Part shown: piece by piece, positions 16,558 to 25,799 of the stretch | Layout of the letters: each line of letters begins with the position of its first letter | Numbering within the stretch: the first letter of the stretch is position 1 | Source of the DNA: Macrococcoides psychrotolerans | GTDB lineage: Bacteria > Bacillota > Bacilli > Staphylococcales > Staphylococcaceae | Direction: 5' to 3' | Length of the DNA: 64,000 nt | Assembly: GCF_038095555.1 (NCBI RefSeq) | Contig: NZ_CP124591.1 | Span: 744,001 to 808,000, forward strand | Translations under genes and position numbers: made by a program | Notes under the pieces: model-generated | The model's input: only the letters and a program-made list of their open reading frames with translations | Told to the model about the DNA's origin: nothing | Database searches by the model: none

Positions 16558-17110
16558 ATTCAACTGCAATGGCATCCTTTTGTACTTTCATTGGATCTGC
16601 TTTATCGATATGATCATAGAACATGACACCATTCAGATGATCGATTTCATGCTGAGCGACGATTGCACTGAAGTCCTTCAATCTAAGCTTCACTTCTTCG
16701 CCATCTGGGGTATACGCCTTGACGGTGATACGCGCATAGCGATGTACGATGCCCGGTACAGCTTCATCTACACTCAGGCAGCCTTCACCGGTCGGTAGAT
16801 AGGATTTCTCGACACTATGGCTGATAATCTTGGGATTGATGAGCTGATGCGTCACATAATCGCCCTTTTTTTCGTCGTAGAAATGGATGACGAGCATGCG
16901 TTTCTTATAGTTCAGCTGTGGAGCGGCGATGCCGACACCACTTCTTAGCTGATACTTCCTGCTTTGTTCTTCATCCTGGCTCATCTTAAGAAACTCAAGC
17001 ATATCATCGATCAGCTGTCTGTCTTCTGTTGATAGGGGGAGGGGAACTTCCTCAGCTTTCGCTCTTAATGTAGGATGTCCGTCCCGAATAATGTCTTTCA
17101 TTGTTAGCAT
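16556..17110 (-). CDS. def: Peptide deformylase
   Basis: Removes the formyl group from nascent N-termini. The 184-residue product has all three PDF motifs: SGVGIAAPQ, EGCLSVDE with the metal Cys, and QHEIDHLNG with two metal His and the catalytic Glu. The insertion and overall length fit the type II (Gram-positive) class. The ATG at 17110 is chosen (MLTMKDIIRDGHPTLR); a GTG nine bases upstream would abut the GAGGAG box. Confidence 0.95.
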   Translation of the reverse strand: MLTMKDIIRDGHPTLRAKAEEVPLPLSTEDRQLIDDMLEFLKMSQDEEQSRKYQLRSGVGIAAPQLNYKKRMLVIHFYDEKKGDYVTHQLINPKIISHSVEKSYLPTGEGCLSVDEAVPGIVHRYARITVKAYTPDGEEVKLRLKDFSAIVAQHEIDHLNGVMFYDHIDKADPMKVQKDAIAVE

Positions 17111-17219
17111 TGTCTTCACTCCTCAGAGTAAAATATATCAGATTATTAAGATATGTGCTATCGTTTGAAAATGATTTTGAAAAGATATAACATAAAGCCA
17201 TAAATTAAGGAGGTTCAAT

Positions 17220-17852
17220 ATGAAGATAAGTAAATTAATATTTGCTTTGTTAATGGTTCTGTTATTAGCTGCCTGTCAAGGTAAGACAGAAGCGCTCGGC
17301 AATTTTGCCACGCAGATCGACACTTCTGTAAAAGCGGAAGAACCTGTTAAGACAACAGGTGAAAAACTACAGAAACTAGAGAATGATAAAGTGAAAATCT
17401 TTAATCAGATCAATAAAGCGAAGCAAGGTGAAATTAAAGGCTACGCTGACCAGCTGCTTAAAAATACTGACGACAGAAGAGATGCCATTGAAGAAGAAAT
17501 AAAGGCAATGGACAAATCAAAAGGAATTTATGAAGATGCAAAAGCGATGACGAAAGATATCAAAGATGAAACACAGAAAAAGCAGGTCGCATCATTTATA
17601 GAGGTGAATGATAAAAAGTACACGCAGCACCAGCAGCTTATGAATAGCTATAAAGACATCCTTAAAACAGAGAAAGATGTATTTACATATTTGAAACAGC
17701 CACAGCCAAAATCTAAGGTGGTCAATGCCAAGATTGAAAATGTTACTAAGAAGTATGAACAGTTCAACAAAGATACTACGGCCTATGCCAACATGTTAAG
17801 AGCAGTCGAACAAGAGAAGACGAAAATGACAGATATCTTGAACGGTAAATAA
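17220..17852 (+). CDS. YkyA-family lipoprotein
   Basis: A 210-residue predicted lipoprotein with signal peptide and lipobox LLAAC (lipid-modified Cys19), then a mostly alpha-helical, lysine/glutamate-rich coiled-coil body. It resembles the YkyA putative cell-wall-binding lipoprotein family, which also sits upstream of pdhA in Bacillus and staphylococci. Function unknown. A hairpin separates it from pdhA. Confidence 0.85.
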   Translation: MKISKLIFALLMVLLLAACQGKTEALGNFATQIDTSVKAEEPVKTTGEKLQKLENDKVKIFNQINKAKQGEIKGYADQLLKNTDDRRDAIEEEIKAMDKSKGIYEDAKAMTKDIKDETQKKQVASFIEVNDKKYTQHQQLMNSYKDILKTEKDVFTYLKQPQPKSKVVNAKIENVTKKYEQFNKDTTAYANMLRAVEQEKTKMTDILNGK

Positions 17853-17905
17853 GTGCTGCTGTTACATTTTTGATATATAACAGGTTCATTGTTTACTATA
17901 ACACA

Positions 17906-17931
17906 GCGTGAAATAATCCTTATTTCATGCT
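17906..17931 (+). terminator. Hairpin after the YkyA-like gene
   Basis: GCGTGAAATA / TATTTCATGC stem with one G-U pair and a 5-nt loop, followed by TCTTTATATT. The T-tract is modest. Confidence 0.5.
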
Positions 17932-17956
17932 CTTTATATTGTCACAAACTTTTTCT

Positions 17957-17985
17957 TTAACAGTAATACAATTTTGTGATATTAT
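17957..17985 (+). promoter_or_regulatory. pdhA promoter
   Basis: TTAACA at 17957-17962, a 17-bp spacer and TATTAT at 17980-17985, about 43 bp before the pdhA start. A 7-bp inverted repeat TCACAAA (17942-17948) / TTTGTGA (17973-17979) brackets the -35 box and may be a regulator site. Confidence 0.6.
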
Positions 17986-18027
17986 GAACTTGTAACGTAT
18001 AAAAACTAGAAAGGTTTGGTGAATTGA

Positions 18028-19143
18028 ATGGCTCCGAAAAAGCAAGCTCCATTCGATGCAGTTTCGACTCTACAAGAGATCGAATCAAAATTTGAAGTAG
18101 TACAAGTATTAGATTTAGATGGCAATGTCGTTAATAAAGACTTTATGCCTGACTTAACGGATGAACAATTGGTTGAATTAATGGAGAGAATGGTCTGGAC
18201 GCGTGTATTAGATCAACGTTCTATCTCTCTTAACCGCCAAGGACGTTTAGGATTCTATGCGCCGACTGCGGGTCAGGAAGCTTCTCAATTAGCTTCTCAT
18301 TATGCTTTAGAGAAACAAGATTACATTTTACCGGGTTACCGTGACGTACCACAATTAATCTGGCACGGTTTACCACTTACAAAAGCTTTCTTATGGTCCC
18401 GTGGACACTTTGTTGGGTCTCAAATGCCTGAAGGAATGAACGCTTTAGCACCACAAATCATCATCGGTGCACAATATGTTCAGACTGCAGGGGTAGCACT
18501 TGGTCTTAAGAAACGTGGTCAAGATGCAGTAGCAATTACTTATACAGGTGACGGTGGTTCTTCACAAGGTGACTTCTATGAAGGTATCAACTTCGCATCA
18601 GCATTTAAAGCACCTGCAATCTTCGTTATCCAAAATAATAACTATGCAATCTCAACACCACGTAGCAAACAAACAGCTGCGAAAACATTAGCACAAAAAG
18701 CAGTAGCGGTCGGTATCCCTGGTATCGTTGTTGATGGTATGGATGCTTTAGCAGTATATCAAGCAACGAAAGAAGCGCGTGACCGTGCAGTTGCTGGTGA
18801 AGGTCCAACATTAATCGAAACAATCACTTACCGTTATGGTCCACATACGATGGCCGGTGATGATCCTACACGTTACAGAACTTCAGATGAAGATGACGAG
18901 TGGGTGAAAAAAGATCCGTTAGTACGTTTCCGTAAATTCTTAGAAGCAAAAGGATTATGGTCTGAAGAGAAAGAAAATGAAGTAATGGACAGAGCGAAAG
19001 AAGACATTAAAAACGCGATTAAAGAAGCGGATGCGACACCAAAACAAACTGTGACGCAATTAATGGAGATTATGTACTCTGATAACGTTCCTCAAAATAT
19101 TAAGGAACAGCTGGAAATTTATAAAGAGAAGGAGTCGAAATAA
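18028..19143 (+). CDS. pdhA: Pyruvate dehydrogenase E1 alpha
   Basis: Thiamine-diphosphate-dependent decarboxylase subunit, 371 residues. The ThDP motif GDGGSSQGDFYEGINFASAF...NNN is present at about residues 173-205, and the regulatory-loop region YRYGPHTMAGDDPTRYR near 272. It is the first gene of pdhABCD, spaced 3 bp from pdhB. Codon bias is strong, as expected for an abundant enzyme. Confidence 0.97.
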   Translation: MAPKKQAPFDAVSTLQEIESKFEVVQVLDLDGNVVNKDFMPDLTDEQLVELMERMVWTRVLDQRSISLNRQGRLGFYAPTAGQEASQLASHYALEKQDYILPGYRDVPQLIWHGLPLTKAFLWSRGHFVGSQMPEGMNALAPQIIIGAQYVQTAGVALGLKKRGQDAVAITYTGDGGSSQGDFYEGINFASAFKAPAIFVIQNNNYAISTPRSKQTAAKTLAQKAVAVGIPGIVVDGMDALAVYQATKEARDRAVAGEGPTLIETITYRYGPHTMAGDDPTRYRTSDEDDEWVKKDPLVRFRKFLEAKGLWSEEKENEVMDRAKEDIKNAIKEADATPKQTVTQLMEIMYSDNVPQNIKEQLEIYKEKESK

Positions 19144-19146
19144 GTC

Positions 19147-20124
19147 ATGGCACAAATGACAATGATTCAAGCGATTACAAATGCGCTTCAAACAGAACTA
19201 AAAAATGACGAAAACGTATTAGTTTTCGGAGAAGACGTTGGTGTCAACGGTGGGGTATTCCGTGCGACTGAAGGACTTCAAAAAGAATTCGGTGAAGATC
19301 GTGTATTCGATACACCACTTGCTGAGTCTGGTATCGGTGGTTTAGCGGTAGGTTTATCATTAACTGGTTTCCGTCCAGTAATGGAAATTCAGTTCTTCGG
19401 ATTCGTATTCGAAGTATTCGATTCAATTGCAGCACAATTATCTCGTCAACACTTCCGTTCAGGTGGAACAAAAACTGCACCAGTTGTTATCCGTTCACCA
19501 TTTGGTGGTGGGGTACATACACCAGAACTTCATGCAGATAACTTAGAAGGTCTAATGGCGCAAACGCCTGGTGTTAAAGTTGTTATCCCATCAAACCCAT
19601 ATGATGCTAAAGGATTATTAATTTCAGCAATTCGTGATAACGATCCTGTTGTTTACTTAGAGCATATGAAATTATACCGTTCATTCCGTGAAGAAGTACC
19701 TGAAGAAGAGTATACGGTTGAAATCGGTAAAGCAGCAGTGAAACAAGAGGGTACTGATTTATCAATCATTACTTATGGTGCAATGGTTCAAGAATCTATG
19801 AAAGCAGCAGAAACGTTAGCGAAAGATGGACATTCAGTAGAGGTCATCGACTTACGTACTGTTCAACCACTTGATATTGAAACAATCGTTGCTTCAGTTG
19901 AGAAGACTGGTCGCGTTGTTGTTGTTCAAGAAGCGCAAAGACAAGCGGGTGTTGGTGCGAATGTCGTATCTGAAATTTCAGAGCGTGCGATTTTAAGCCT
20001 GGAAGCACCTATTGGACGTGTATCAGCCCCTGATACTGCTTATCCATTTACTCAAGCAGAAAACGTTTGGTTACCAAACAAAGAAGACATTATCGCAGTA
20101 GCGAAAAAGACGTTAGAATTCTAA
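19147..20124 (+). CDS. pdhB: Pyruvate dehydrogenase E1 beta
   Basis: Partner of PdhA, 325 residues. The ThDP-pyrimidine-binding region has FGEDVGVNGGVFRAT and FDTPLAESGIGGLAVG with the conserved Glu; the transketolase C domain follows from about residue 195. Start preceded by AAGGAG. A hairpin separates it from pdhC. Confidence 0.97.
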   Translation: MAQMTMIQAITNALQTELKNDENVLVFGEDVGVNGGVFRATEGLQKEFGEDRVFDTPLAESGIGGLAVGLSLTGFRPVMEIQFFGFVFEVFDSIAAQLSRQHFRSGGTKTAPVVIRSPFGGGVHTPELHADNLEGLMAQTPGVKVVIPSNPYDAKGLLISAIRDNDPVVYLEHMKLYRSFREEVPEEEYTVEIGKAAVKQEGTDLSIITYGAMVQESMKAAETLAKDGHSVEVIDLRTVQPLDIETIVASVEKTGRVVVVQEAQRQAGVGANVVSEISERAILSLEAPIGRVSAPDTAYPFTQAENVWLPNKEDIIAVAKKTLEF

Positions 20125-20144
20125 TCTAGAAGATAAACGTGTAA

Positions 20145-20178
20145 AATGAAAAGTGACATCATGATGTTACTTTTCATT
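20145..20178 (+). promoter_or_regulatory. Intercistronic hairpin pdhB-pdhC
   Basis: Near-perfect inverted repeat AATGAAAAGTGACATC / ATGATGTTACTTTTCATT in the 93-bp gap between pdhB and pdhC. It is followed by CATTTATTTTAATTC rather than a clean T-run, so it could be a partial terminator, an RNA processing site or a stabiliser that sets E1 against E2/E3 levels. Confidence 0.55.
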
Positions 20179-20217
20179 CATTTATTTTAATTCTTAATTC
20201 TTTAGGAGGAATTTATT

Positions 20218-21504
20218 GTGGCATTTGAATTTAAGTTACCTGCCCTTGGTGAAGGGATATTTGAAGGTGAAATCGTAAAGTGGTTCGTTAAGTCTGGCGA
20301 CGAAGTACAAGAAGACGATATTTTGTTAGAAGTACAAAGTGATAAATCTGTAGTAGAAATTCCATCTCCAGTAACAGGAAAGATCAATACGATCGTGGCT
20401 GAGGAAGGAACTGTAGCAAATCTAGGTGAGGTTATCGTAACAATCGATTCTGATGACGCACACGCACAAAATGATGCTGCAGAATCAAAAGAAGAACCAA
20501 AAGAGGAAGCACAAGCTGAAACTACAGAAGCGCCTAAAGCAGAAGCACAAGCACCTGCACAAGACGTTGAAGTTGATGAAAACCGCCGTGTTATCGCAAT
20601 GCCTTCAGTACGTAAATTAGCCCGTGATAAAGGGGTTAACATTAAAGCTGTTCAAGGTACTGGTAAAAACGGTCGTGTCTTAAAAGACGACGTTCTAGCG
20701 TATGCTGAAGGTGGACAAACAACTGCAAGTACACCTGAAGCACCAGCTCAAGAAGCACCAGCACAAGCAGCACCTCAACCAGTTGCAGCACCAGAAGGTG
20801 ACTTCCCAGAAACACGCGAGAAAATTCCGGCAATGCGTCGTGCAATTGCAAAAGCAATGGTGAACTCTAAACATACTGCACCACACGTAACATTAATGGA
20901 TGAAGTAGAAGTACAGGCATTATGGGATCACCGTAAGAAATTTAAAGAAGTTGCAGCTGAACAAGGTACGAAATTAACATTCTTACCATACGTTGTAAAA
21001 GCGTTAGTTTCAGCACTTAAAGCATATCCTGCTTTAAACACTTCATTAGATGATGCGACTGAAGAAATTGTACACAAACATTATTACAACATTGGTATCG
21101 CTGCTGATACTGAACGCGGTCTATTAGTACCTGTTGTAAAAAATGCAGATCGTAAATCAATCTTCGCGATTTCTGATGAAATCAATGAATTAGCAGTTAA
21201 AGCACGTGATGGCAAACTTTCTCCTAGCGAAATGAAGGGTGCTTCATGTACAATAAGTAATATCGGTTCAGCTGGTGGACAATGGTTCACTCCAGTTATT
21301 AACCATCCTGAAGTTGCAATTTTAGGTATTGGTCGTATCGCGCAAAAACCAATCGTTAAAGATGGAGAAATTGTTGCAGCACCAGTTCTTGCATTATCAT
21401 TAAGTTTCGACCACCGTCAAATCGATGGCGCAACTGGACAAAGTGCAATGAACCATATTAAACGCTTGTTAAATAATCCAGAATTATTATTAATGGAGGG
21501 GTAA
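20218..21504 (+). CDS. pdhC: Dihydrolipoyl acetyltransferase (PDH E2)
   Basis: Core of the PDH complex, 428 residues, GTG start after AGGAGG. It has one lipoyl domain with the modified Lys43 (QSDKSVVEI), an Ala/Pro/Glu-rich linker (about 84-120), an E3/E1-binding domain (MPSVRKLARDKGVNIKAV, about 128-145), a second Ala/Pro linker, and the catalytic domain with SFDHRQIDGA (His and Asp near the C-terminus). Confidence 0.97.
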   Translation: MAFEFKLPALGEGIFEGEIVKWFVKSGDEVQEDDILLEVQSDKSVVEIPSPVTGKINTIVAEEGTVANLGEVIVTIDSDDAHAQNDAAESKEEPKEEAQAETTEAPKAEAQAPAQDVEVDENRRVIAMPSVRKLARDKGVNIKAVQGTGKNGRVLKDDVLAYAEGGQTTASTPEAPAQEAPAQAAPQPVAAPEGDFPETREKIPAMRRAIAKAMVNSKHTAPHVTLMDEVEVQALWDHRKKFKEVAAEQGTKLTFLPYVVKALVSALKAYPALNTSLDDATEEIVHKHYYNIGIAADTERGLLVPVVKNADRKSIFAISDEINELAVKARDGKLSPSEMKGASCTISNIGSAGGQWFTPVINHPEVAILGIGRIAQKPIVKDGEIVAAPVLALSLSFDHRQIDGATGQSAMNHIKRLLNNPELLLMEG

Positions 21505-21508
21505 ACAG

Positions 21509-22915
21509 ATGGTAGTTGGAGATTTTCCTATTGAAACAGATACTATTGTAATTGGAGCAGGTCCTGGTGGATATGTTGCAGCAATTCGTGCAGCACAATT
21601 AGGACAAAAAGTAACAATCGTAGAAAAAGGAAACTTAGGGGGCGTTTGTTTAAACGTAGGTTGTATTCCTTCAAAAGCAATGCTTTCAGCTTCTCATAAA
21701 TACGAAACAGCGAAACATTCTGAAGAATATGGAATTAAAGCTGAAAACGTAACTTTAGATTTCTCTAAAGTTCAAGAATTCAAAAACAGTGTTGTTAATC
21801 GTTTAACTGGTGGCGTTGGTTCTTTACTTAAAGGCCGCAAAGTTGAAATCGTTCAAGGTGAAGCTTACTTCGTAGACCAAAACAACTTGAAAGTGATGAC
21901 TGAAAAAGCTTCTCAGACTTACACATTCAAGAATGCGATTATCGCAACAGGTTCACGTCCAATCGAAATTCCAAACTTCAAATTCAACAAACGTGTTATC
22001 GATTCAACAGGTGCATTAGCACTTCCTGAAGTACCAGAACACTTAGTTGTTGTAGGTGGCGGATATATTGGTTCTGAATTAGGAACAGCTTACGCTAACT
22101 TCGGTTCAAAAGTTACAATTTTAGAAGGCGCTAAAGATATCTTAGGCGGATTCGAAAAACAAATGACACAAGTTGTTAAAAAAGGTCTTAAAGCTAAAGG
22201 TGTTGAAATCGTTACTGAAGCAATGGCGAAGTCAGCTGAAGAATCAGAAAACGGTGTTAAAGTCACTTATGAAGCTAAAGGCGAAACACATACAATCGAA
22301 GCGGACTACTGTTTAGTAACTGTAGGACGTCGTCCAAATACAGATGAGTTAGGTCTAGAAGGTTTAGGCATTAAAATGACTGATCGTGGTATCATTGAAG
22401 TTGACGCTCAAAGCCGTACTTCAGTTGAGAACATCTACGCAATCGGTGACATCGTTGCTGGACCACCACTTGCACACAAAGCTTCTTATGAAGGTAAAGT
22501 TGCAGCTGAAGCTATTTCAGGTGAAAAATCAGAAGTAGATTACTTAGGTATTCCTGCTGTATGTTTCACTGAACCTGAATTAGCGACAGTTGGTTACACT
22601 GAAGCAATGGCTAAAGAAGAAGGATTAGACTTTAAAGCGTCTAAATTCCCTTACGCTGCAAATGGCCGTGCATTATCAATCGGTGAGACTGATGGTTTCT
22701 TAAAACTCATCACACTTAAAGAAGACGGATTATTAATCGGTGCGCAAGTTGCCGGTGCTGGTGCATCTGACCTCATCGCGGAACTTGGTTTAGCAATTGA
22801 AACGGGCATGACTGCAGAAGATATTGCATTAACAATCCACGCTCACCCAACATTAGGTGAAATTACGATGGAAGCAGCAGAAGTTGCAATGGGTCACCCA
22901 ATTCACACAATGTAA
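21509..22915 (+). CDS. pdhD: Dihydrolipoamide dehydrogenase (PDH E3)
   Basis: FAD/NAD flavoprotein of 468 residues that reoxidises dihydrolipoamide. FAD motif VIGAGPGGYVAA, redox disulfide GGVCLNVGCIPSKA (Cys47, Cys52), NAD motif VVGGGYIGSELG, second FAD motif YAIGDI, and the C-terminal active-site HAHPTLGE with His-Glu. Last gene of pdhABCD, 4 bp after pdhC, followed by a terminator. Confidence 0.97.
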   Translation: MVVGDFPIETDTIVIGAGPGGYVAAIRAAQLGQKVTIVEKGNLGGVCLNVGCIPSKAMLSASHKYETAKHSEEYGIKAENVTLDFSKVQEFKNSVVNRLTGGVGSLLKGRKVEIVQGEAYFVDQNNLKVMTEKASQTYTFKNAIIATGSRPIEIPNFKFNKRVIDSTGALALPEVPEHLVVVGGGYIGSELGTAYANFGSKVTILEGAKDILGGFEKQMTQVVKKGLKAKGVEIVTEAMAKSAEESENGVKVTYEAKGETHTIEADYCLVTVGRRPNTDELGLEGLGIKMTDRGIIEVDAQSRTSVENIYAIGDIVAGPPLAHKASYEGKVAAEAISGEKSEVDYLGIPAVCFTEPELATVGYTEAMAKEEGLDFKASKFPYAANGRALSIGETDGFLKLITLKEDGLLIGAQVAGAGASDLIAELGLAIETGMTAEDIALTIHAHPTLGEITMEAAEVAMGHPIHTM

Positions 22916-22931
22916 TAAACTTTACAATTTC

Positions 22932-22968
22932 AAAGTACTATTCATATTATATGAATAGTACTTTTTTT
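22932..22968 (+). terminator. pdh operon terminator
   Basis: AAAGTACTATTCAT / ATGAATAGTACTTT hairpin followed by seven T residues. It ends just before the ribosome site of the next gene. Confidence 0.9.
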
Positions 22969-22982
22969 ATGGAGGAATGTAT

Positions 22983-23261
22983 ATGAACTATAGTTATCCA
23001 ATCGATACAGAATGGTCACAAGATGAGATTATAGATGTTGTTAATTTTTTGAGCTTGATTGAAGATGCGTATGAACGTAGTGTGAATACTGAAGATTTTC
23101 TTACGCTTTATCGCGCTTTTAAACAAGTGGCACCGACGAAGTCAGAGGAGAATCGTATCTTAAAGTCATTTGAACAAGTATCGACGTATTCCGGCTATCA
23201 TACTGTTAAGCGTGCACAACAAGCGAAAGAAAATAACGAAAAAGTATTTTCAATGAAGTAA
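22983..23261 (+). CDS. UPF0223 family protein (YktA-like)
   Basis: A 92-residue small helical protein, MNYSYPIDTEWSQDEIIDV..., matching the UPF0223 pattern (YxYPxDxxW start, YRAFKQVAPTKSEE, SGYHTVKRA). Function unknown. The ATG at 22983 is preferred to the ATG at 22977, which directly abuts GGAGGA. Confidence 0.85.
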   Translation: MNYSYPIDTEWSQDEIIDVVNFLSLIEDAYERSVNTEDFLTLYRAFKQVAPTKSEENRILKSFEQVSTYSGYHTVKRAQQAKENNEKVFSMK

Positions 23262-23356
23262 ATTTTTAATGAATATTGAAATGTACATCGATTTTTGATA
23301 CATTTAATACATTATTAAACTATTTGTTTATAATTATTAAACTAAGGTGTGAATGT

Positions 23357-23899
23357 ATGGATATCGGAAAAAAGATAAAAGATTTAAGGCGCCAGAAGAA
23401 TTTGACACAAGAAGAGCTTGGCGAACGTACAGATCTCTCAAAAGGATATATTTCACAGCTGGAACGCAATCTATGTTCCCCTTCAATGGAAACATTCTTT
23501 AATATTTTGGAGGTCCTGGGCTCTAAGCCAAAAGATTTCTTCAGTGAACAGCAATATGAGCAGCGTATTCATTATCCAAAGTCAGAACAGACAATCTATG
23601 ATGAGTATGATGATGGCTACATGATTAACTGGCTCGTTCCAGATTCTAATGAATTTGATATGGAACCGGTCATTATAACGATTGAACCCGGTAAGAAGTA
23701 TAAAAAGTTTTTACCAAGCATGTCAGATAGTTTTATCTATGTGTTACAGGGTGAAGCGAGTATTCATATCGGTAGAAGAGATTATCATGCGCAATGTGGG
23801 GAATCGTTCTATTTTAAGGCGAACGAATCCCATCAATTATTTAATCGAACAGACAAAGTGGCACGCGTACTGATTGTGGCGACAGAGTCTTACTTATAG
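23357..23899 (+). CDS. potR: HTH-Xre/cupin regulator of the pot operon
   Basis: A 180-residue regulator: N-terminal helix-turn-helix (KIKDLRRQKNLTQEELGERT and following, about residues 4-60) and a C-terminal cupin domain (about 105-178) likely to sense a polyamine or related ligand. This fusion in front of potABCD is the staphylococcal PuuR/PotR-like arrangement. Starts MDIGKKIKD after GGTGTGA; an upstream in-frame ATG at 23276 lacks a ribosome site. It lies 9 bp before potA. Confidence 0.85.
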   Translation: MDIGKKIKDLRRQKNLTQEELGERTDLSKGYISQLERNLCSPSMETFFNILEVLGSKPKDFFSEQQYEQRIHYPKSEQTIYDEYDDGYMINWLVPDSNEFDMEPVIITIEPGKKYKKFLPSMSDSFIYVLQGEASIHIGRRDYHAQCGESFYFKANESHQLFNRTDKVARVLIVATESYL

Positions 23900-23908
23900 A
23901 GGTGAACA

Positions 23909-24991
23909 ATGAAACAATTTATTCAGTTTAACCATGTGACAAAGGCATATGGAGACAATACGATTCTTAATGATATCAGCTTTGAAATTGAAAAGGGTAA
24001 GTTTTATACCTTGCTTGGACCATCAGGTTGTGGGAAGACGACGATATTACGTCTGATTGCCGGCTTTGAGAAAGCATCAAGTGGCGATATATACTTTGAT
24101 GAAGCGCGTATCAATGATGTACCGCCGAATAAACGTAAAGTGAATACCGTCTTTCAGGACTACGCCTTATTTCCACATTTAAATGTGTTTGAAAATGTAG
24201 CGTATGGTCTACGTATCAAGAAAGAAAATGAAGACAGCATTAAAACGAAGGTCCGAGAGGCGTTACAGCTTGTAAAACTTGCAGATTTTGAAAACCGTGA
24301 TATTAAGGATATGAGTGGTGGACAACGTCAGCGTGTCGCGATTGCACGTGCCATCGTTAATGACCCGGAAGTGATATTACTTGATGAACCGTTAAGTGCC
24401 CTTGACTTAAAACTCAGAACAGAGATGCAGTATGAACTGCGAGAAATTCAAAATCGTCTCGGTAAAACCTTTATCTTTGTTACACATGACCAGGAAGAGG
24501 CGCTTGCAATGAGCGATTATATCTTTGTAATGAATAAGGGTAAAATTGAACAAAGTGGTACACCACTGGATATCTATGATGAACCTGTGAACCGTTATGT
24601 GGCGGACTTTATCGGAGAATCAAACATTGTAGACGGTATCATGGTCAAAGATTACGTCGTTGAGATGTACGGCAAACGCTTTGCATGTGTCGATAAAGGA
24701 TTTAAACCAGATGCAAAGGTGGACATTGTAATACGTCCAGAAGATATCGAAATCACTGCACCTGAAATGGGTAAAATTCATGCGCTTGTAGACTCTACAC
24801 TGTTCCGTGGTGTGCATTACGAAATCTGCTGTATTGACGAAGCAGGGAATGAATGGATTATTCAGTCGACGAAACCAGCGACACCGGGTGAACGTGTAGG
24901 ACTTACATTTACCGAGGAAGCAATACATATTATGCTGCCTGGTGAGACAGAAGAAGAATTCGATCGTCGTATTGAATCATACGAGGTGTAG
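23909..24991 (+). CDS. potA: Spermidine/putrescine ABC transporter ATPase
   Basis: A 360-residue import ATPase. Walker A GPSGCGKTT, signature MSGGQRQRVAIARA, Walker B VILLDEPLSALD, switch His in FVTHDQEEA, and a C-terminal TOBE regulatory domain (from about residue 275). It energises PotBC. One base separates it from potB. Confidence 0.95.
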   Translation: MKQFIQFNHVTKAYGDNTILNDISFEIEKGKFYTLLGPSGCGKTTILRLIAGFEKASSGDIYFDEARINDVPPNKRKVNTVFQDYALFPHLNVFENVAYGLRIKKENEDSIKTKVREALQLVKLADFENRDIKDMSGGQRQRVAIARAIVNDPEVILLDEPLSALDLKLRTEMQYELREIQNRLGKTFIFVTHDQEEALAMSDYIFVMNKGKIEQSGTPLDIYDEPVNRYVADFIGESNIVDGIMVKDYVVEMYGKRFACVDKGFKPDAKVDIVIRPEDIEITAPEMGKIHALVDSTLFRGVHYEICCIDEAGNEWIIQSTKPATPGERVGLTFTEEAIHIMLPGETEEEFDRRIESYEV

Positions 24992-24992
24992 T

Positions 24993-25799
24993 ATGCAAAG
25001 AGCGAAAAACTTTTTCTTAGTCCCTTACATGCTCTGGATTATTCTGTTTATCGTAATGCCGCTCGTTATGATATTTTATACGTCGTTTACGAATCACGAT
25101 GGGCAGTTTACTTTTGAGAACTACCAGTCTTTTTTGACTCCGACATATTTAAAGATGACCCTATCTTCCTTTATTTATGCATCGATTATTACCTTATTTT
25201 GCTTAATTATTGCATACCCGATTGCGCTCGTCTTAAAGCAGGCGAAACATAAACAGCTATGGTTGCTGATTATTATCTTACCGACTTGGATCAATCTGTT
25301 ATTAAAGACGTATGCGTTCATCGGTATATTCAGTAAACAAGGCACTATCAATGATGTGCTGCACTTCTTACATCTACCTGCAGCAAATCTACTGTTTACA
25401 GATACAGCATTTATCTTTGTATCTATCTATATCTATATACCATTTATGATACTGCCGATCTTTAATAGTATGAATGAAATTCCGGACAATTTAATCCAGG
25501 CATCACGCGATCTCGGTGCATCCGAGTGGATGACCTTTCGAAAGATCATCATGCCCTTATCACTTGAAGGGGTGAAAACAGGGATACAAGTTACATTTAT
25601 CCCGGCTTTAAGCTTGTTCATGATTACCCGTCTGATTGCAGGGAATAAGGTTGTCAACTTAGGGACAGCAATTGAAGAACAGTTTTTAGTGACACAGAAC
25701 TACGGAATGGGTTCGACGATTGCCGTATTCTTAATTTTAGCGATGGCATTTGTGATGATCATCACGAAATCTAAAAACGAAAGCGAGGATATAAAATGA
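24993..25799 (+). CDS. potB: Spermidine/putrescine ABC permease I
   Basis: A 268-residue permease with six predicted membrane segments and the EAA-type loop near IQASRDLGASEWMTFRKI (about residues 166-184) that contacts PotA. The ATG at 24993 follows GAGGTG; it overlaps potC by 4 bp. Confidence 0.93.
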   Translation: MQRAKNFFLVPYMLWIILFIVMPLVMIFYTSFTNHDGQFTFENYQSFLTPTYLKMTLSSFIYASIITLFCLIIAYPIALVLKQAKHKQLWLLIIILPTWINLLLKTYAFIGIFSKQGTINDVLHFLHLPAANLLFTDTAFIFVSIYIYIPFMILPIFNSMNEIPDNLIQASRDLGASEWMTFRKIIMPLSLEGVKTGIQVTFIPALSLFMITRLIAGNKVVNLGTAIEEQFLVTQNYGMGSTIAVFLILAMAFVMIITKSKNESEDIK

